Notes: generated by a model from the sequence alone, not told the origin. DNA of 64,000 nt from Nannocystis exedens (GCF_002343915.1 NZ_NETK01000001.1:2231001-2295000), one strand, 5' to 3'. Shown: positions 46,267-58,148, numbered from the stretch's first letter. Numbers and translations: made by a program.

Positions 46267-46617
46267 ATGCCGCGCCTCTCTGCCCTCTTCCTTGCCCTTC
46301 CACTGCTCGGTTGCGGAGGCCCCGACAAGAAGGACGACCCGCCCGAGAACGACGACCCGCCCGAGAAGGACCTCGGAGGAGGCGCAGACGAGGGGCTGGA
46401 CAGCGAAGAGGAGCTCACGACCGCCAGTGCCTGCACAGCGACCTGTCTGGAAGCCGGATTCTCCAGCGGTGAGGCAAAAGAGTACGCCCTCGAAATTTAC
46501 TGCTACTGCTCGGGTCGTGGCAGCCTGAACGAGGCCGCATGCAGCGCCATGTGCATGTCCCTCGGCTGGGCGGACTCCAACACCTTTAATGGAGATGCGT
46601 GCAACTGCTATCACTGA
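46267..46617 (+). CDS. small cysteine-rich lipoprotein
   Basis: A 116-residue lipoprotein (SALFLALPLLGCGG lipobox). An acidic Pro/Asp linker (DDPPENDDPPEKD) leads to a C-terminal domain of eight cysteines (ASACTATCLEAGFSSGE, YCYCSGRGSLNEAACSAMC, GDACNCYH). AGGAG lies before the ATG. Likely disulfide-stabilised surface protein; function unknown. Confidence 0.75.
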   Translation: MPRLSALFLALPLLGCGGPDKKDDPPENDDPPEKDLGGGADEGLDSEEELTTASACTATCLEAGFSSGEAKEYALEIYCYCSGRGSLNEAACSAMCMSLGWADSNTFNGDACNCYH

Positions 46618-46653
46618 GTCCGAAGTCCATCAGGCGGCCCACGGGGGCGCCGG

Positions 46654-47418
46654 CTACATGCGCCGCAGCGCCTCCGCCGTGGCGGCGTCGGCCGGGAAGA
46701 ACGATTCGATGGCGAGCTCCGACAGCGTGACGTCGACGGGGCTGCCGAAGATGGTCGTCGTGCTGAGGAACGACAGCACGGCGTCCCCGACCCGCAGGCG
46801 CAGCGTGGCGACGAGGTCGCTCCCGTGGCCGACGGCCGCCGGATCGCCGCCGAGCTCGGCGCGCAGCTCGACGAGGGCCGGGTCGGCGCTCGCATCGATC
46901 TGTTGCTGCAACCGGTGCATGACGTGCGCGCGCCACTCCGCGGCGTTGACGATCCGCGGCAGCAGCCCGTCGGGCGCCAGGCTCAGGCGCAGCACGTTCA
47001 TCGGCGGCTGGCACAGGCGCGCCGGCAGATCGGCGACCAGCGGCGCGAACGCGCGGTTGGCGGCGACGAGGTTCCAGTGGCGATCGATCGCAATCGCAGG
47101 ATACGGCTCGTGCGCGCCGAGCAAGAGGTCGATCGCGCGGCGCGCGTTCGCCAGCTCGGGCGCATCGAGCGAGTGCTGCGAGTAGGACGGTGCGTGTCCG
47201 GCCGCCAGCAGCAGCGCGTTACGGGCGCGCAGCGGGATCGCTAGCACGTCGGCGAGCTTCAGCACCATGTCACGGCTCGGCGTGGCGCGGCCGGACTCGA
47301 GGAAGCTGACGTGCTTCGTCGAGATGTTGGCCGTGGCCGCGAGCGCCAGCTGGCTCATGTGCCGGCGCTCGCGCCATTGCCGCAGGAGGGCGCCGATCGG
47401 TCGCGTGGGGCTCTGCAT
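46654..47418 (-). CDS. XRE-type regulator with MmyB-like ligand domain
   Basis: A 254-residue regulator. The HTH is in HMSQLALAATANISTKHVSF with LESGRATPSRDMVLKLADVL. The rest is the MmyB-like domain (AIAIDRHWNLVAANRAFAPL, LRLSLAPDGLLPRIVNAAEW), which binds fatty-acid-like ligands in related structures. The gene is divergent from the SnoaL-hydrolase fusion, and the palindrome between them is a candidate operator. Confidence 0.9.
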   Translation of the reverse strand: MQSPTRPIGALLRQWRERRHMSQLALAATANISTKHVSFLESGRATPSRDMVLKLADVLAIPLRARNALLLAAGHAPSYSQHSLDAPELANARRAIDLLLGAHEPYPAIAIDRHWNLVAANRAFAPLVADLPARLCQPPMNVLRLSLAPDGLLPRIVNAAEWRAHVMHRLQQQIDASADPALVELRAELGGDPAAVGHGSDLVATLRLRVGDAVLSFLSTTTIFGSPVDVTLSELAIESFFPADAATAEALRRM

Positions 47419-47478
47419 CGCCGCGCCAGTGTACCCGTCCCGCGCCGGCGCTCCATAACCTCGCGGGTCATCCGATCG

Positions 47479-47493
47479 TTACCTGGGAGGTAA
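47479..47493. promoter_or_regulatory. perfect palindrome TTACCTGGGAGGTAA, candidate operator
   Basis: Six-base inverted repeat with a 3-base spacer, 36 bases before the ATG of the hydrolase fusion and 61 bases from the MmyB-type regulator's start. Such regulators commonly bind short palindromes in the divergent promoter. Confidence 0.6.
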
Positions 47494-47528
47494 TCGACCC
47501 GGCGCTCGCACGGGCCCATTTTCAGCCC

Positions 47529-48713
47529 ATGTCCAGCACCTTCGAGAGCCTGCACCTCGTCGACCGCTACCTCGCCGCGTGGAACGAACGCGATGACGCT
47601 CACCGCGCGCAGTTGATCGCCGCGACCTTCACCGCAGACGCGCGCTACGTCGACCCGCTCGCCGCGAGCGAGGGGCACGCGGGCATCCACGCGATGATCG
47701 GGGCGGTCCAGGCGAAATTTCCGGCGCACGTGTTCGCGCGGCGCGGCGCGGCGGACCGCCACGGCGACTACTTGCGCTTTTCGTGGTCGCTCGCGCCGGC
47801 GAGCGGCGCGGCGATCGCCGGCGGCACCGACTTCGCTACGCTCGCGCCCGACGGCCGCTTTGCCAGCGTCACGGGCTTTCTCGACGTGCTGCCGACGCGG
47901 CCCCGCGGGAGCACGATCGGGTTGCCCGACGGCGAGAGCCTGTTCTACCGCGACACCGGCGGCGACGGTCCGCCGGTCGTGTTCGTCCACGGCTGGGCGC
48001 TGTCGAGCTCGATGTGGCAATACCAGGAGCACGCGCTGCGCGCGGCCGGCCTGCGCTGCGTCGCCTACGACCGCCGCGGCCACGGGCGTTCGAGCCCCGC
48101 GGCCTCGGGTTACGCGCTCGACACCCTGGCCGACGATCTCGCCGCCGTGCTCGCGCACCTCGACCTCCGCGGCGCGACGCTGATCGGCCACTCGCTCGGC
48201 TGCGCCGAAGTGCTGCGCTACGTCGCGCGCCACGGCTCGTCGCGCGTGGCGCGGATCGCCCTCCTCGCCCCGACGACGCCGGTGCTGCGCCAGCTCCCCG
48301 ACAACCCCGAGGGCCTGCCCGACGCCGCGTTCGCGGCGCTGTGGGCGACCTGGGCGCACGACTTCCCGGGCTGGGCCGCCGACAACGAGCCGCCGTTCTT
48401 CGTCCCCGAGACCTCGGCCGCCATGCGCTCATGGCTCGTCTCGGAGCTGCTGCGCACGCACGTCGACGTAGCGATCGCCACGCAGCGCGCGGTGGTGTTC
48501 TCCGACCTGCGCCCGGACCTCGCGGCGATCGATCGCCCGACGCTGATCCTTCACGGCGACCGCGACGTGTCCGCGCCGCTCGCCCTCGGCCAGCGCACCG
48601 CGGCCGGCATCACAGGCGCTCGCCTCGAGATCTATCCGGGCGCGCCGCATGGCTTGTTCGTGACGCACGTCGATCGCGTGAACCACGACCTGCTCGCGTT
48701 CATCCGCGGATGA
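47529..48713 (+). CDS. SnoaL-like domain fused to an alpha/beta-hydrolase
   Basis: A 394-residue two-domain protein. Residues 1-125 form a SnoaL/NTF2-like cone (LVDRYLAAWNERDDAHRAQL, FTADARYVDPLAASEGHAGI). The rest is an alpha/beta-hydrolase with PPVVFVHGWALSSSMWQYQE (oxyanion HG), nucleophile Ser222 in LIGHSLGCAEVL, PTLILHGDRDVSAPL with the acid Asp and the C-terminal His in GAPHGLFVTH. The hydrolase part resembles non-heme peroxidases/esterases. SnoaL domains bind polyketide-like or aromatic ligands; the fusion may detoxify a small molecule sensed by the divergent regulator. No signal peptide. Confidence 0.88.
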   Translation: MSSTFESLHLVDRYLAAWNERDDAHRAQLIAATFTADARYVDPLAASEGHAGIHAMIGAVQAKFPAHVFARRGAADRHGDYLRFSWSLAPASGAAIAGGTDFATLAPDGRFASVTGFLDVLPTRPRGSTIGLPDGESLFYRDTGGDGPPVVFVHGWALSSSMWQYQEHALRAAGLRCVAYDRRGHGRSSPAASGYALDTLADDLAAVLAHLDLRGATLIGHSLGCAEVLRYVARHGSSRVARIALLAPTTPVLRQLPDNPEGLPDAAFAALWATWAHDFPGWAADNEPPFFVPETSAAMRSWLVSELLRTHVDVAIATQRAVVFSDLRPDLAAIDRPTLILHGDRDVSAPLALGQRTAAGITGARLEIYPGAPHGLFVTHVDRVNHDLLAFIRG

Positions 48714-49371
48714 GCCGTCGATGACGACCTCGGCATGGCGGGTGCGCCTGCACCCGTCCGCCGCCGGGGCAGCTCGCTGGAGGCGTCCACGTCGTCGCGG
48801 AGCAAGGTGACAGCGAAGGCGGGTGGCGACGACCGCGAATGTTTCGGACGGGCGCGGGATCGGCGGTGGCGGAGGTAGCGAGGCGTTGTCGCGGGCCCAG
48901 CTTGCTCGCCGCCCGCGCGTCGACGCTGCGACCGTTCGACGAGCCGGTGGGGAGCCGGTGGTCGTGGGGCGATGGCGCCGCCGCCTGATTGACGTTGCCG
49001 CCCTGGCGCCCTGCCCCACGCTGGGCGTGCAGAACTTCCCGCGAGCAGCGACGACGGAGCGCCGCCGCGTGCAGGTTGACAGCCGTCGACCGTCGTTGGG
49101 GCCCCCGAGTGTCCACCGGCGCTCGCGCCGTCCAGCGGGCGGCGGCGCGATTTTACGGTTTATGTAGGCAGTTGGTCGCTTGCTCGCCCAGCGCGTGGGC
49201 GGACGCTCGCCGACGACTGGTAGGTGCTGCTCTCGCCGCTGCCTCAAGCACCTGGCCCTGGTTCCGCTGGCCTTGCTATTTCACAAGAGCTCGCTGGACA
49301 CATGAAACTTTTCGAGACCAATCTATACTCGCAGTCGATACGGTTCGATTGCCAGCAGAAGGAGATAGACC
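48714..49371. other. intergenic, no gene recognised
   Basis: No open frame has a recognisable domain or a strong ribosome site until AAGGAG before GTG 49372. The segment around 49,150-49,260 shows lower GC, probably promoter DNA. Confidence 0.4.
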
Positions 49372-49671
49372 GTGTCCAAGAAGCTTCTGTTCTCGCTCCC
49401 CGTCCTGGCCGTCGTCTCGGGCCTGTTCGCCGCTCCGCGCCCGGTGCACTCCGCCCAGTTCAAGTGTGAGGCCGCATATACGGCGACGCGCGAGGAATGC
49501 CATGACACGCCCTTTGGCGAGGTGTGTGTTCCCGGCTTCAAGGAGGGGCGGTACATCGCGTACGGCAGTGATTGCGGCGAATGTTTCGCGACGGGCAGGC
49601 ACGACGCGACCTCCGCCGGAGATTGGTCCATCACGAGCGAGTGGGACCGGCAATGCGACATCGTGAATTGA
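49372..49671 (+). CDS. small secreted cysteine-containing protein
   Basis: A 99-residue protein from GTG 49372 with AAGGAG upstream. The signal peptide LLFSLPVLAVVSGLFAAPRPVHSA is followed by a mature part with six cysteines (KCEAAYTATREECHD, EVCVPGF, DCGECFATG, CDIVN). It lacks a lipobox, so it is probably periplasmic or released. Family unknown. Confidence 0.7.
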   Translation: MSKKLLFSLPVLAVVSGLFAAPRPVHSAQFKCEAAYTATREECHDTPFGEVCVPGFKEGRYIAYGSDCGECFATGRHDATSAGDWSITSEWDRQCDIVN

Positions 49672-49985
49672 GGGGACGACTCGTCGCCGGCTGGGCGACG
49701 ACGCCTGCAGTGGATGGCGTCGCAGCATGACGACGGCCCCGCCGAGGCTGATGTCCGGCCTGCCCGGCTCGAGCTCGACACCGGCCCCGCCGCGGCGCAG
49801 CAGAGCGGGCGGTCGGGCGTTGTCGGGGGCCACGGTCATGGCCGCCATGGTCCCCCGTCCGCACGGCGGCGCCCATGCACCTTTTACCTACATGGCAGCA
49901 TCATGCGCAGGTCGTTGCGCGGATTGACCCGCCGCGGAGGTGCCGGCCTAATGGCAGGCTCGGTTCGGAAGCGGAGGGTTAGGAC
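49672..49985. other. intergenic, nothing recognised
   Basis: Between two small secreted-protein genes on the same strand. No coding frame with support was found. Confidence 0.4.
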
Positions 49986-50394
49986 ATGCGCAAGTTGATT
50001 GTGATCGGTGTGTTCGCGGCGTGCGGGCTCGGGATCGCCGGGACCGCGGTGGCCAACTACTTTTACCCGGGCAAGGTGATCATCGGCACCGGCGTCATCG
50101 GCGGCGGGACCACGACGGGCGGTACGACGGACGGCACGACCGGCAGTACGCTCGGGCAGGACGCGAGCAAGATGGGCGGCGAAGAGCCCTGTACGGTCAA
50201 GCCGATCGAGTGCGAGTGCTTCACCGGCGTGCCCGTGTGGGAGGCGTGCCTCAAGACCGGCGCCGACCTCCAGTGCCTGACGCCGAAGAGCAAGTTCGAC
50301 GCGATCGAGCAGGAGGGGGACGTCGTCGTCTGGGACAAGACGATGACGCTCGGCGGGCTGGTCTGCACGGGCAAGTCCGACGGGACCGCATTCG

Positions 50395-50408
<14 letters not shown>
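49986..50408 (+). CDS. small exported protein
   Basis: A 140-residue protein. An N-terminal hydrophobic helix (LIVIGVFAACGLGIAGTAVA) acts as signal peptide or anchor. A Gly/Thr repeat (GGGTTTGGTTDGTTGST) follows, then a domain with cysteines (EEPCTVKPIECECFTG, EACLKTGADLQCLTP). The last 14 bases overlap the 3' end of the convergent kinase gene. Function unknown. Confidence 0.7.
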
Positions 50409-53289
<2,881 letters not shown>

Positions 53290-53856
53290 CGGCGCCTGTT
53301 CGAGGTTCACGGATGCCGGCGAAGCGTGCAAGAGCGGGACGGGCGTCCCGAACGTCGGCGCGCGATCGTGCAACGGCGATGCGATCACCCAGCCGGTGCG
53401 CCCGTCCGCGTGGCCCCGCCGCCGTCCGTGGCGCCCCGACCCCGGGTCGAGCACGGGCTGCCGAGCCTCGGGGACGCGCGCGCCGGCACGAACGGACATG
53501 TCCCGGGGGACATCGACCTGCGACCGCCTCCCGGTTGTCCGCGACGCTCAGCCCGTCGCAGGGCCGCAAGACCGAGCCGGTCGAGGCGCATGTTTCTTCG
53601 TCCTGTCCTCAGAGACAGGATCCACTGCGACCGACGAGCCCACCCGCCTCGACGTGCAGGTCTGTGCGCACGGCTCAACTGCGTGACCGTGCGAGTGACC
53701 CCTCTGCCGAGGTCGGGTCGAACCGCGACGTAACCATCCGTGGCGTCGTGGCGCGCGGTGCCGGTTTTCAGGGTGGGTCCTGGGCACCCTCGGGACCCGG
53801 TCGCCGCTCCCGAGGGATATGCCCAGTCCGGACGCACGGGGGTTTTCGGCACGATC
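53290..53856. other. intergenic region upstream of the kinase gene
   Basis: It contains a hairpin at 53601-53620 (stem TCCTGTC/GACAGGA) without a T-run. A longer N-terminus of the kinase gene could reach 53499. No separate gene is visible. Confidence 0.4.
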
Positions 53857-54039
53857 CTAGCGATTGCTCGTGAGGTACTCCCTCACCCGCTCCACCGACG
53901 TCCCGACCGCCTGGACGGCCTCGCGCAGCTTCTCGGGGGTCGTGCCGAGCGTCCTCGTCCACGTTCGGACTTCGTGCTCCTGGTGGATATTGATGGTCTT
54001 CCGGTCCTGGGGGCCATTGATGTTCGGGTCGTCGGACAT
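53857..54039 (-). CDS. DUF3606 family small protein
   Basis: A 60-residue protein matching the DUF3606 pattern: MSDDPNINGPQDRKTINIH, then EHEVRTWTRTLGTTPEKLRE and a VREYL end. The family has a short helix-loop-helix fold of unknown function, often linked to stress or genome-plasticity regions. The ATG at 54039 fits the family's usual MSDD start; an in-frame ATG at 54069 would add ten residues. Confidence 0.8.
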   Translation of the reverse strand: MSDDPNINGPQDRKTINIHQEHEVRTWTRTLGTTPEKLREAVQAVGTSVERVREYLTSNR

Positions 54040-54288
54040 GGTGCCGACAGCGTTGCTCAGCTTCGCCATCGAGCAACGCCGGCGCGAGGACTTCCCAAAA
54101 TTTTAGGAAGCGCGCGCGATGAGGATCGGCCCCTGTTCCCGGCGGAAGACGCGCATCAACTTTTTTTGCTCGAGCGCCGCGACAACTGATTTCGCCGCCT
54201 GTCATCCCCCCGAGGAGCAGCCTCGGCCGCGCGCCGGGCTCATCGGCACGCGCGCGCGGACGACCGCTCGAACCAAAGGAGCGACACC

Positions 54289-54741
54289 ATGACGGCACGA
54301 ACGACCGCAAGATCAATCATGAAGCGCGCGAGGTGGCTGTGTGTCCTCGCCCTCGCGGGCTGCGACGACCCCGACGTCGAGCTCGCCGAGGACGAGGGTA
54401 CGGTCCTCGCCGCCGAGGACGAGGCGCAGGACGCCGTCGTCATCGCCGACTCCGAGCTGCGCGAGGTGTGCGACCTCGCCGAACTCGATTCGCAGCCGCC
54501 CGTCGAGGGCCCGGACGAATTCACCGACGAGGCCGACCCGGCCCTCGGCACGTGCAGCACGGGCAGCAACGACTACGTCCCCATCGATTATGGGTGCGGG
54601 AGCTGCCGACACCCGATCACGGGAGAGTCCGGCAGGAAGGTCGAGCACTGGTGGCAGTACTGCTACAAGCCGCCGAGCCCGCCCGCGTGCGGCTGCTACT
54701 CGAAAACCCTGTGGTCCTGGTCGTGCGAAGTCGGCTGTTGA
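54289..54741 (+). CDS. small lipoprotein with CYKPPSP cysteine signature (copy 1)
   Basis: A 150-residue lipoprotein (LCVLALAGCDDP lipobox). An acidic linker precedes a C-terminal domain with YGCGSCRHPITGES, HWWQYCYKPPSPPACGCYSK and SCEVGC. AAGGAG stands eight bases before ATG 54289. The next gene encodes a paralogue with the same CYKPPSP-xACG core, so the locus is a tandem duplication. Disulfide-rich surface or secreted peptide-like domain; function unknown. Confidence 0.75.
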   Translation: MTARTTARSIMKRARWLCVLALAGCDDPDVELAEDEGTVLAAEDEAQDAVVIADSELREVCDLAELDSQPPVEGPDEFTDEADPALGTCSTGSNDYVPIDYGCGSCRHPITGESGRKVEHWWQYCYKPPSPPACGCYSKTLWSWSCEVGC

Positions 54742-54754
54742 GAGGAGCCTCGCC

Positions 54755-55180
54755 ATGAATCTTCGAACCCGTGCATTCTCGATCGCCTGGGCCCTCTGCG
54801 TCGCTGCGTGCGACCCGATGGAGGAGCCCGCCTCCGGCGACGCCGAGGTCGCGCTCGCGCCGTCGGACGAGCTCGAGCTCCTGCTCCCGCTCTGCATGAG
54901 TCTACCGCCCGAGGCCGACGCCGAGGCACCCTCTCCGGCGGACATCCCCGAGCTCGCGGACGCGCCGCAAGTCGCCGAGGGCGTGTGCCAGGGTGAGTGG
55001 GAGACCAAAAGCGAGAGGACCAACTGTAACACCTGCGTGTTCACGCGCGGCAACAACGGCACCGTCTACAACAAGTATCGGCGCTGGTGCTACAAACCCC
55101 CGAGCCCGGTCGCCTGCGGCGGCTGCGGGCCTTGGGAGTACACCGGATTCAGCTGCCACGACTTCGACCTCTGCACCTAA
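54755..55180 (+). CDS. small lipoprotein with CYKPPSP cysteine signature (copy 2)
   Basis: A 141-residue lipoprotein (SIAWALCVAACDP lipobox) with an acidic spacer. The C-terminal domain reads GVCQGEWETKSERTNCNTC, YRRWCYKPPSPVACGGCG and GFSCHDFDLCT, paralleling copy 1 in cysteine spacing. AGGAG precedes the ATG, only 13 bases after the first gene, so the two are co-transcribed. The differing loops outside the shared core suggest divergence after duplication. Confidence 0.75.
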   Translation: MNLRTRAFSIAWALCVAACDPMEEPASGDAEVALAPSDELELLLPLCMSLPPEADAEAPSPADIPELADAPQVAEGVCQGEWETKSERTNCNTCVFTRGNNGTVYNKYRRWCYKPPSPVACGGCGPWEYTGFSCHDFDLCT

Positions 55181-55489
55181 CCGCTCGCCAGGCCCGCGAG
55201 CGGCGGCCCGCCGCGCTCGCCGATCGTCTGTCCATACAATCGCCGGACCTGCCGGCGACCAGCGCGGCCGCCGAGATTCCCGCGCCGTCCCTGCCGGCGA
55301 GCCTCGCGACCTCGGTCCCGCGCACGGCCCTGGGCAGCCGGACTCGCCCGACCTCAACCCATTGAGCTCGCCTGGTCCAAGCGCGAACCCGCACTCCGCG
55401 ACCTCGGGCCCCGAACCGTCCCGCTCCTCAAGGCCTGCGCCTGCTGCTCTCGCTCTCAGGGGCGCGCCACGAGCCGAGAAGCGGCCGAG

Positions 55490-56018
55490 GCGGCGCACGC
55501 CGCCGGCGGATCTCGCGGCCGCGCTGCAGGTTATCCCGGGACGGGCACGCGCCCGCGAAAAAATCGCCGCGACCCTGATCGAGCTCGACGTCGGCGCGAC
55601 TCCCAGGTTCTCGTGGGCGGCGAGTTCGCCTATTACGGCACCGTCCCCGGGGTCGTCGGCGACGTCGACGTCGATCGCCTGATGGGCGACGAGAGCCTGC
55701 TGGCCGCGCTCGCGCAGGTGGAGCCGTCGTCGTCCGTCGCCACGACCCCCACCACGCCGACCCCGTGGCCGGCGCCCGTCGACCTGGCGGCGCTCGGCGG
55801 CGGCAGCCACCCCTACACCGCGCGCGTCCAGGGCTGCCTGCTCGGGCTCGGTTACGGCCCGCGCGGCCTGGTCGCCAGCGCGTCCGGGCTGCCCGACGGC
55901 ATTTCGGCCCGCAGACCGAGGCCGCCCTCCGCCAATTCAAGCGCGCCCACGGCCTGGCCGACGACGTCCGGTCGATGACGCCACCGGGTGGTGGCTGGTC
56001 AACAGCGGCCTCCGCTGA
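55490..56018 (+). pseudogene. decayed gene with peptidoglycan-binding-like domain
   Basis: Coding signal runs through three frames in order: DLAAALQVIPGRARAREKIA and IAATLIELDVGATP; then GGEFAYYGTVPGVVGDVDVD and HPYTARVQGCLLGLGYGPRG; then HFGPQTEAALRQFKRAHGLA; and lastly WWLVNSGLR with a stop at 56016-56018. The FGPQTEAALRQF motif is a PG_binding_1 repeat. Each frame change equals loss of one base. The 5' end is not identifiable. Confidence 0.55.
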
Positions 56019-56195
56019 GGCCCTCGCGCCGCGCCAGCGGCCGGCTCGCCCGGCCCCGCACCCTATATGTAGTGAACGGCGCGACGCAAATCGACCCGGC
56101 AGCACGTGCGGGCACCACTGCAACGAGCGCACGTTGCTTCAACGCGACCGCCCGCTGCCCGGCTACAGTCGGCGCGAAGAAGGAGGAGAACTCGC

Positions 56196-56639
56196 ATGTC
56201 CGTCGCCATGCCCGCCGCACAGAACACCGTGCCGTCGCTGTCCCTGCCCGATCTTTTCGCGCGCTACCATGTCGGCTGGGAGACCCGCGATCCTTCGCGG
56301 ATCGCCTCGCTCCATTCCGAAGACAGCGTGTTCCACGTCCATGACGGGTCGGAGCCCGTGCATGGGCGCGACGCGCTGCGGCGGCATTGCGCAGAGCTGT
56401 TTTCGCGGTTCGATTGGAGCTTCGAAATGGGGCGCCGGTTTTATGGCGCGGACCACTGGGTCTTCGAATGGACGATGGTGCTCGCGCTCCGCGAGCCCGG
56501 CGGCGCCCCCTTCACCGCACGCGTCGAGATGCTCGACGTGGTGACCCTCAATCGCGCGGGCGAGGTCGCGCGCAAGGACGTCTTTACGAACGGCGCCCAG
56601 GCACAGGCTGCGTTCGCACGCGCCGGGATCGCACGATAG
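56196..56639 (+). CDS. SnoaL-like (NTF2 fold) protein
   Basis: A 147-residue single-domain protein. AAGGAGGAGAA precedes ATG 56196. Features are LFARYHVGWETRDPSRIASL, SVFHVHDGSEPVHGRDALRR and FTARVEMLDVVTLNRAGEVA, typical of SnoaL-like polyketide cyclase/ketosteroid isomerase folds. Codons include more GAT, GAA and TTT than in neighbouring genes, as does the AraC gene that follows. The pair may have been acquired together. Substrate unknown. Confidence 0.8.
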   Translation: MSVAMPAAQNTVPSLSLPDLFARYHVGWETRDPSRIASLHSEDSVFHVHDGSEPVHGRDALRRHCAELFSRFDWSFEMGRRFYGADHWVFEWTMVLALREPGGAPFTARVEMLDVVTLNRAGEVARKDVFTNGAQAQAAFARAGIAR

Positions 56640-56709
56640 CGCGTATCACGTCCCGACCGCGCCCGCTACCATCTTGCATCCTCCCGATACCGCGCCGATC
56701 CTCGCGACC

Positions 56710-57462
56710 ATGGCCGATCCGAGAACGCCTTTCAGCAGTCCAATTTTCCCGGTCGGGGTCCGGCGGCTTGCGGCGCATCCCAACGCGGTGCTGGCGGTGC
56801 TCGTCGGGCGGACGGGGCCGGTGACGGTGGCGGATGAAGGCGGGCGCGTGACGGGGGATGCGCTGATCGTGCGGCCGGGGATCTCGCACAGCGTCTCCTT
56901 CGCCGAAGGCGGCGCCGATGTGCTGTATTTGAACGGCCTCGCCTTTCCCTTCACGGCGCCGCTGGCGGTCGCGGCCACGGGCGCACTTGCCCAGCTGGCG
57001 GCGCACGCGATCGGCGGGGCGACCGATGCGATCGCCGAACTGCGCGCGCGGCTGGACCTGGCCACCCCGCCGCTGCCCACGAACATGGCCGCGATCGTGC
57101 GCGCGATGGAGGCCGACCCGATGGTCCGGATGCCGCAGGCCGAGCTGGCGCGGCGGCTCGGCATGGAGCGAACACAGGCCTTGCGCCGCTTCAAGGCCGC
57201 GACAGGGCTGACCTTCCGCGCATTCAAGCTATGGTCGGGGCTTCAGCACGCCGCCCGGCAGATCGAAGCGGGGGTGCTGGTGCGCACCGCCGCGATGGAT
57301 GCGGGCTTTGCCGATACCGCCCACCTTTCGCGCAGCTTTCGCGCCCTGTTCGGGCTTTCGCCGAGCGCGGCGATCGCGGGGCTCAGCCACAGCGGCCCCA
57401 CCCCTCGAGCAGGCGGCCGCCGACCGGCACTTCGTCCTGGTACTGGGTGCCGTCCTCGATGA
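56710..57462 (+). CDS. AraC-family transcriptional regulator
   Basis: A regulator of about 250 residues. It has a cupin-like N-terminus (VADEGGRVTGDALIVRPGIS) and a C-terminal AraC domain (MPQAELARRLGMERTQALRR, AAMDAGFADTAHLSRSFRAL). After SPSAAIAGL, where many relatives end, the frame runs on for 26 residues antisense into the next gene, suggesting that the native stop was lost at a junction. The sequence resembles alphaproteobacterial relatives in style. ATG 56710 is preferred over TTG 56674. It probably controls the upstream SnoaL-like gene. Confidence 0.82.
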   Translation: MADPRTPFSSPIFPVGVRRLAAHPNAVLAVLVGRTGPVTVADEGGRVTGDALIVRPGISHSVSFAEGGADVLYLNGLAFPFTAPLAVAATGALAQLAAHAIGGATDAIAELRARLDLATPPLPTNMAAIVRAMEADPMVRMPQAELARRLGMERTQALRRFKAATGLTFRAFKLWSGLQHAARQIEAGVLVRTAAMDAGFADTAHLSRSFRALFGLSPSAAIAGLSHSGPTPRAGGRRPALRPGTGCRPR

Positions 57463-57718
57463 GCGGCGCGATCTTCGCCAGAAATGCCCTGGCCTGCGCG
57501 CTGGCGAAGTTCTCCGCGTGCGCCTCCTTGGTGGTCCAGCCCTCCGTGACGTGGACGACGTCGCGGTCGCTGGCCGAGCGACCGACGAGGTAGAGGACGC
57601 AGTGCTCGCTGAGGGCCGGTCGCGCACCTGTCGTCACGCTGATCAAGAGATCGACCAGCTCGTCGCCCTTGCCGGGACGAGCGGTCATCGTGGCGCGGAA
57701 TCCATACGTCGCTCTCAT
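57383..57718 (-). CDS. antibiotic biosynthesis monooxygenase (ABM) domain protein
   Basis: A 111-residue dimeric ferredoxin-like fold. Features are YGFRATMTARPGKGDELVDL, HVTEGWTTKEAHAENFASAQ and a DGTQYQDEVPVGG end, as in putative quinol monooxygenases (YgiN-like). GGAGGAGAAGACATG gives a strong start at 57718. Its 3' end overlaps the extended tail of the AraC frame by 80 bases. Role probably oxidation or sequestration of a quinone-like compound. Confidence 0.85.
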   Translation of the reverse strand: MRATYGFRATMTARPGKGDELVDLLISVTTGARPALSEHCVLYLVGRSASDRDVVHVTEGWTTKEAHAENFASAQARAFLAKIAPLIEDGTQYQDEVPVGGRLLEGWGRCG

Positions 57719-58148
57719 GTCTTCTCCTCCGCCGCGAGCAGCGGCGTCGACGAGAGACAGGTTTAAGGGCGCAAGGCTGGATGCTCTACCATCCACCGTC
57801 CGCATTTCATTGGTCAAAGTCCGGGCATGAAGGACTGCTCTCGGAGAGCATCGCTTCCGCCGCGAGCTTCGGGGCGAGGTTCCCGCCGCTGACCGACGTT
57901 GCAGCGGACGCAGGCTCATCGGCTCGCGTACCAGCGGGCTGCGCGATCGCGCGCGAGCCGCCCAATCTGCCTGGCGCCTGCGACCTCGTGAGGCCCGCCG
58001 AGCTCCAGGCAGAACTCGGCCCCGCCGTCGCGGCGAAGGCGGACCGGCCACGGAATGAGCGGAGCGCCGGAGCGCCCAGGAAATGCGGTACGTTCTCGTC
58101 GGGCGATCGCGACAGCCGATCGCGATTTCTTACAGGAGCTTGAGGCGG
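57719..58148. other. divergent intergenic region with a possible remnant
   Basis: A minus-strand frame at 57916-58060 reads GGAEFCLELGGPHEVAGARQ then IGRLARDRAARWYASR and stop, which looks like the end of a lost gene. No start is present. The remainder probably carries promoters of the two divergent genes. Confidence 0.4.

Noticed and set aside
53601..53620. Hairpin as terminator of the DUF3606 gene
   Set aside because: It lies over 230 bases from the stop and lacks a T-run on either strand.
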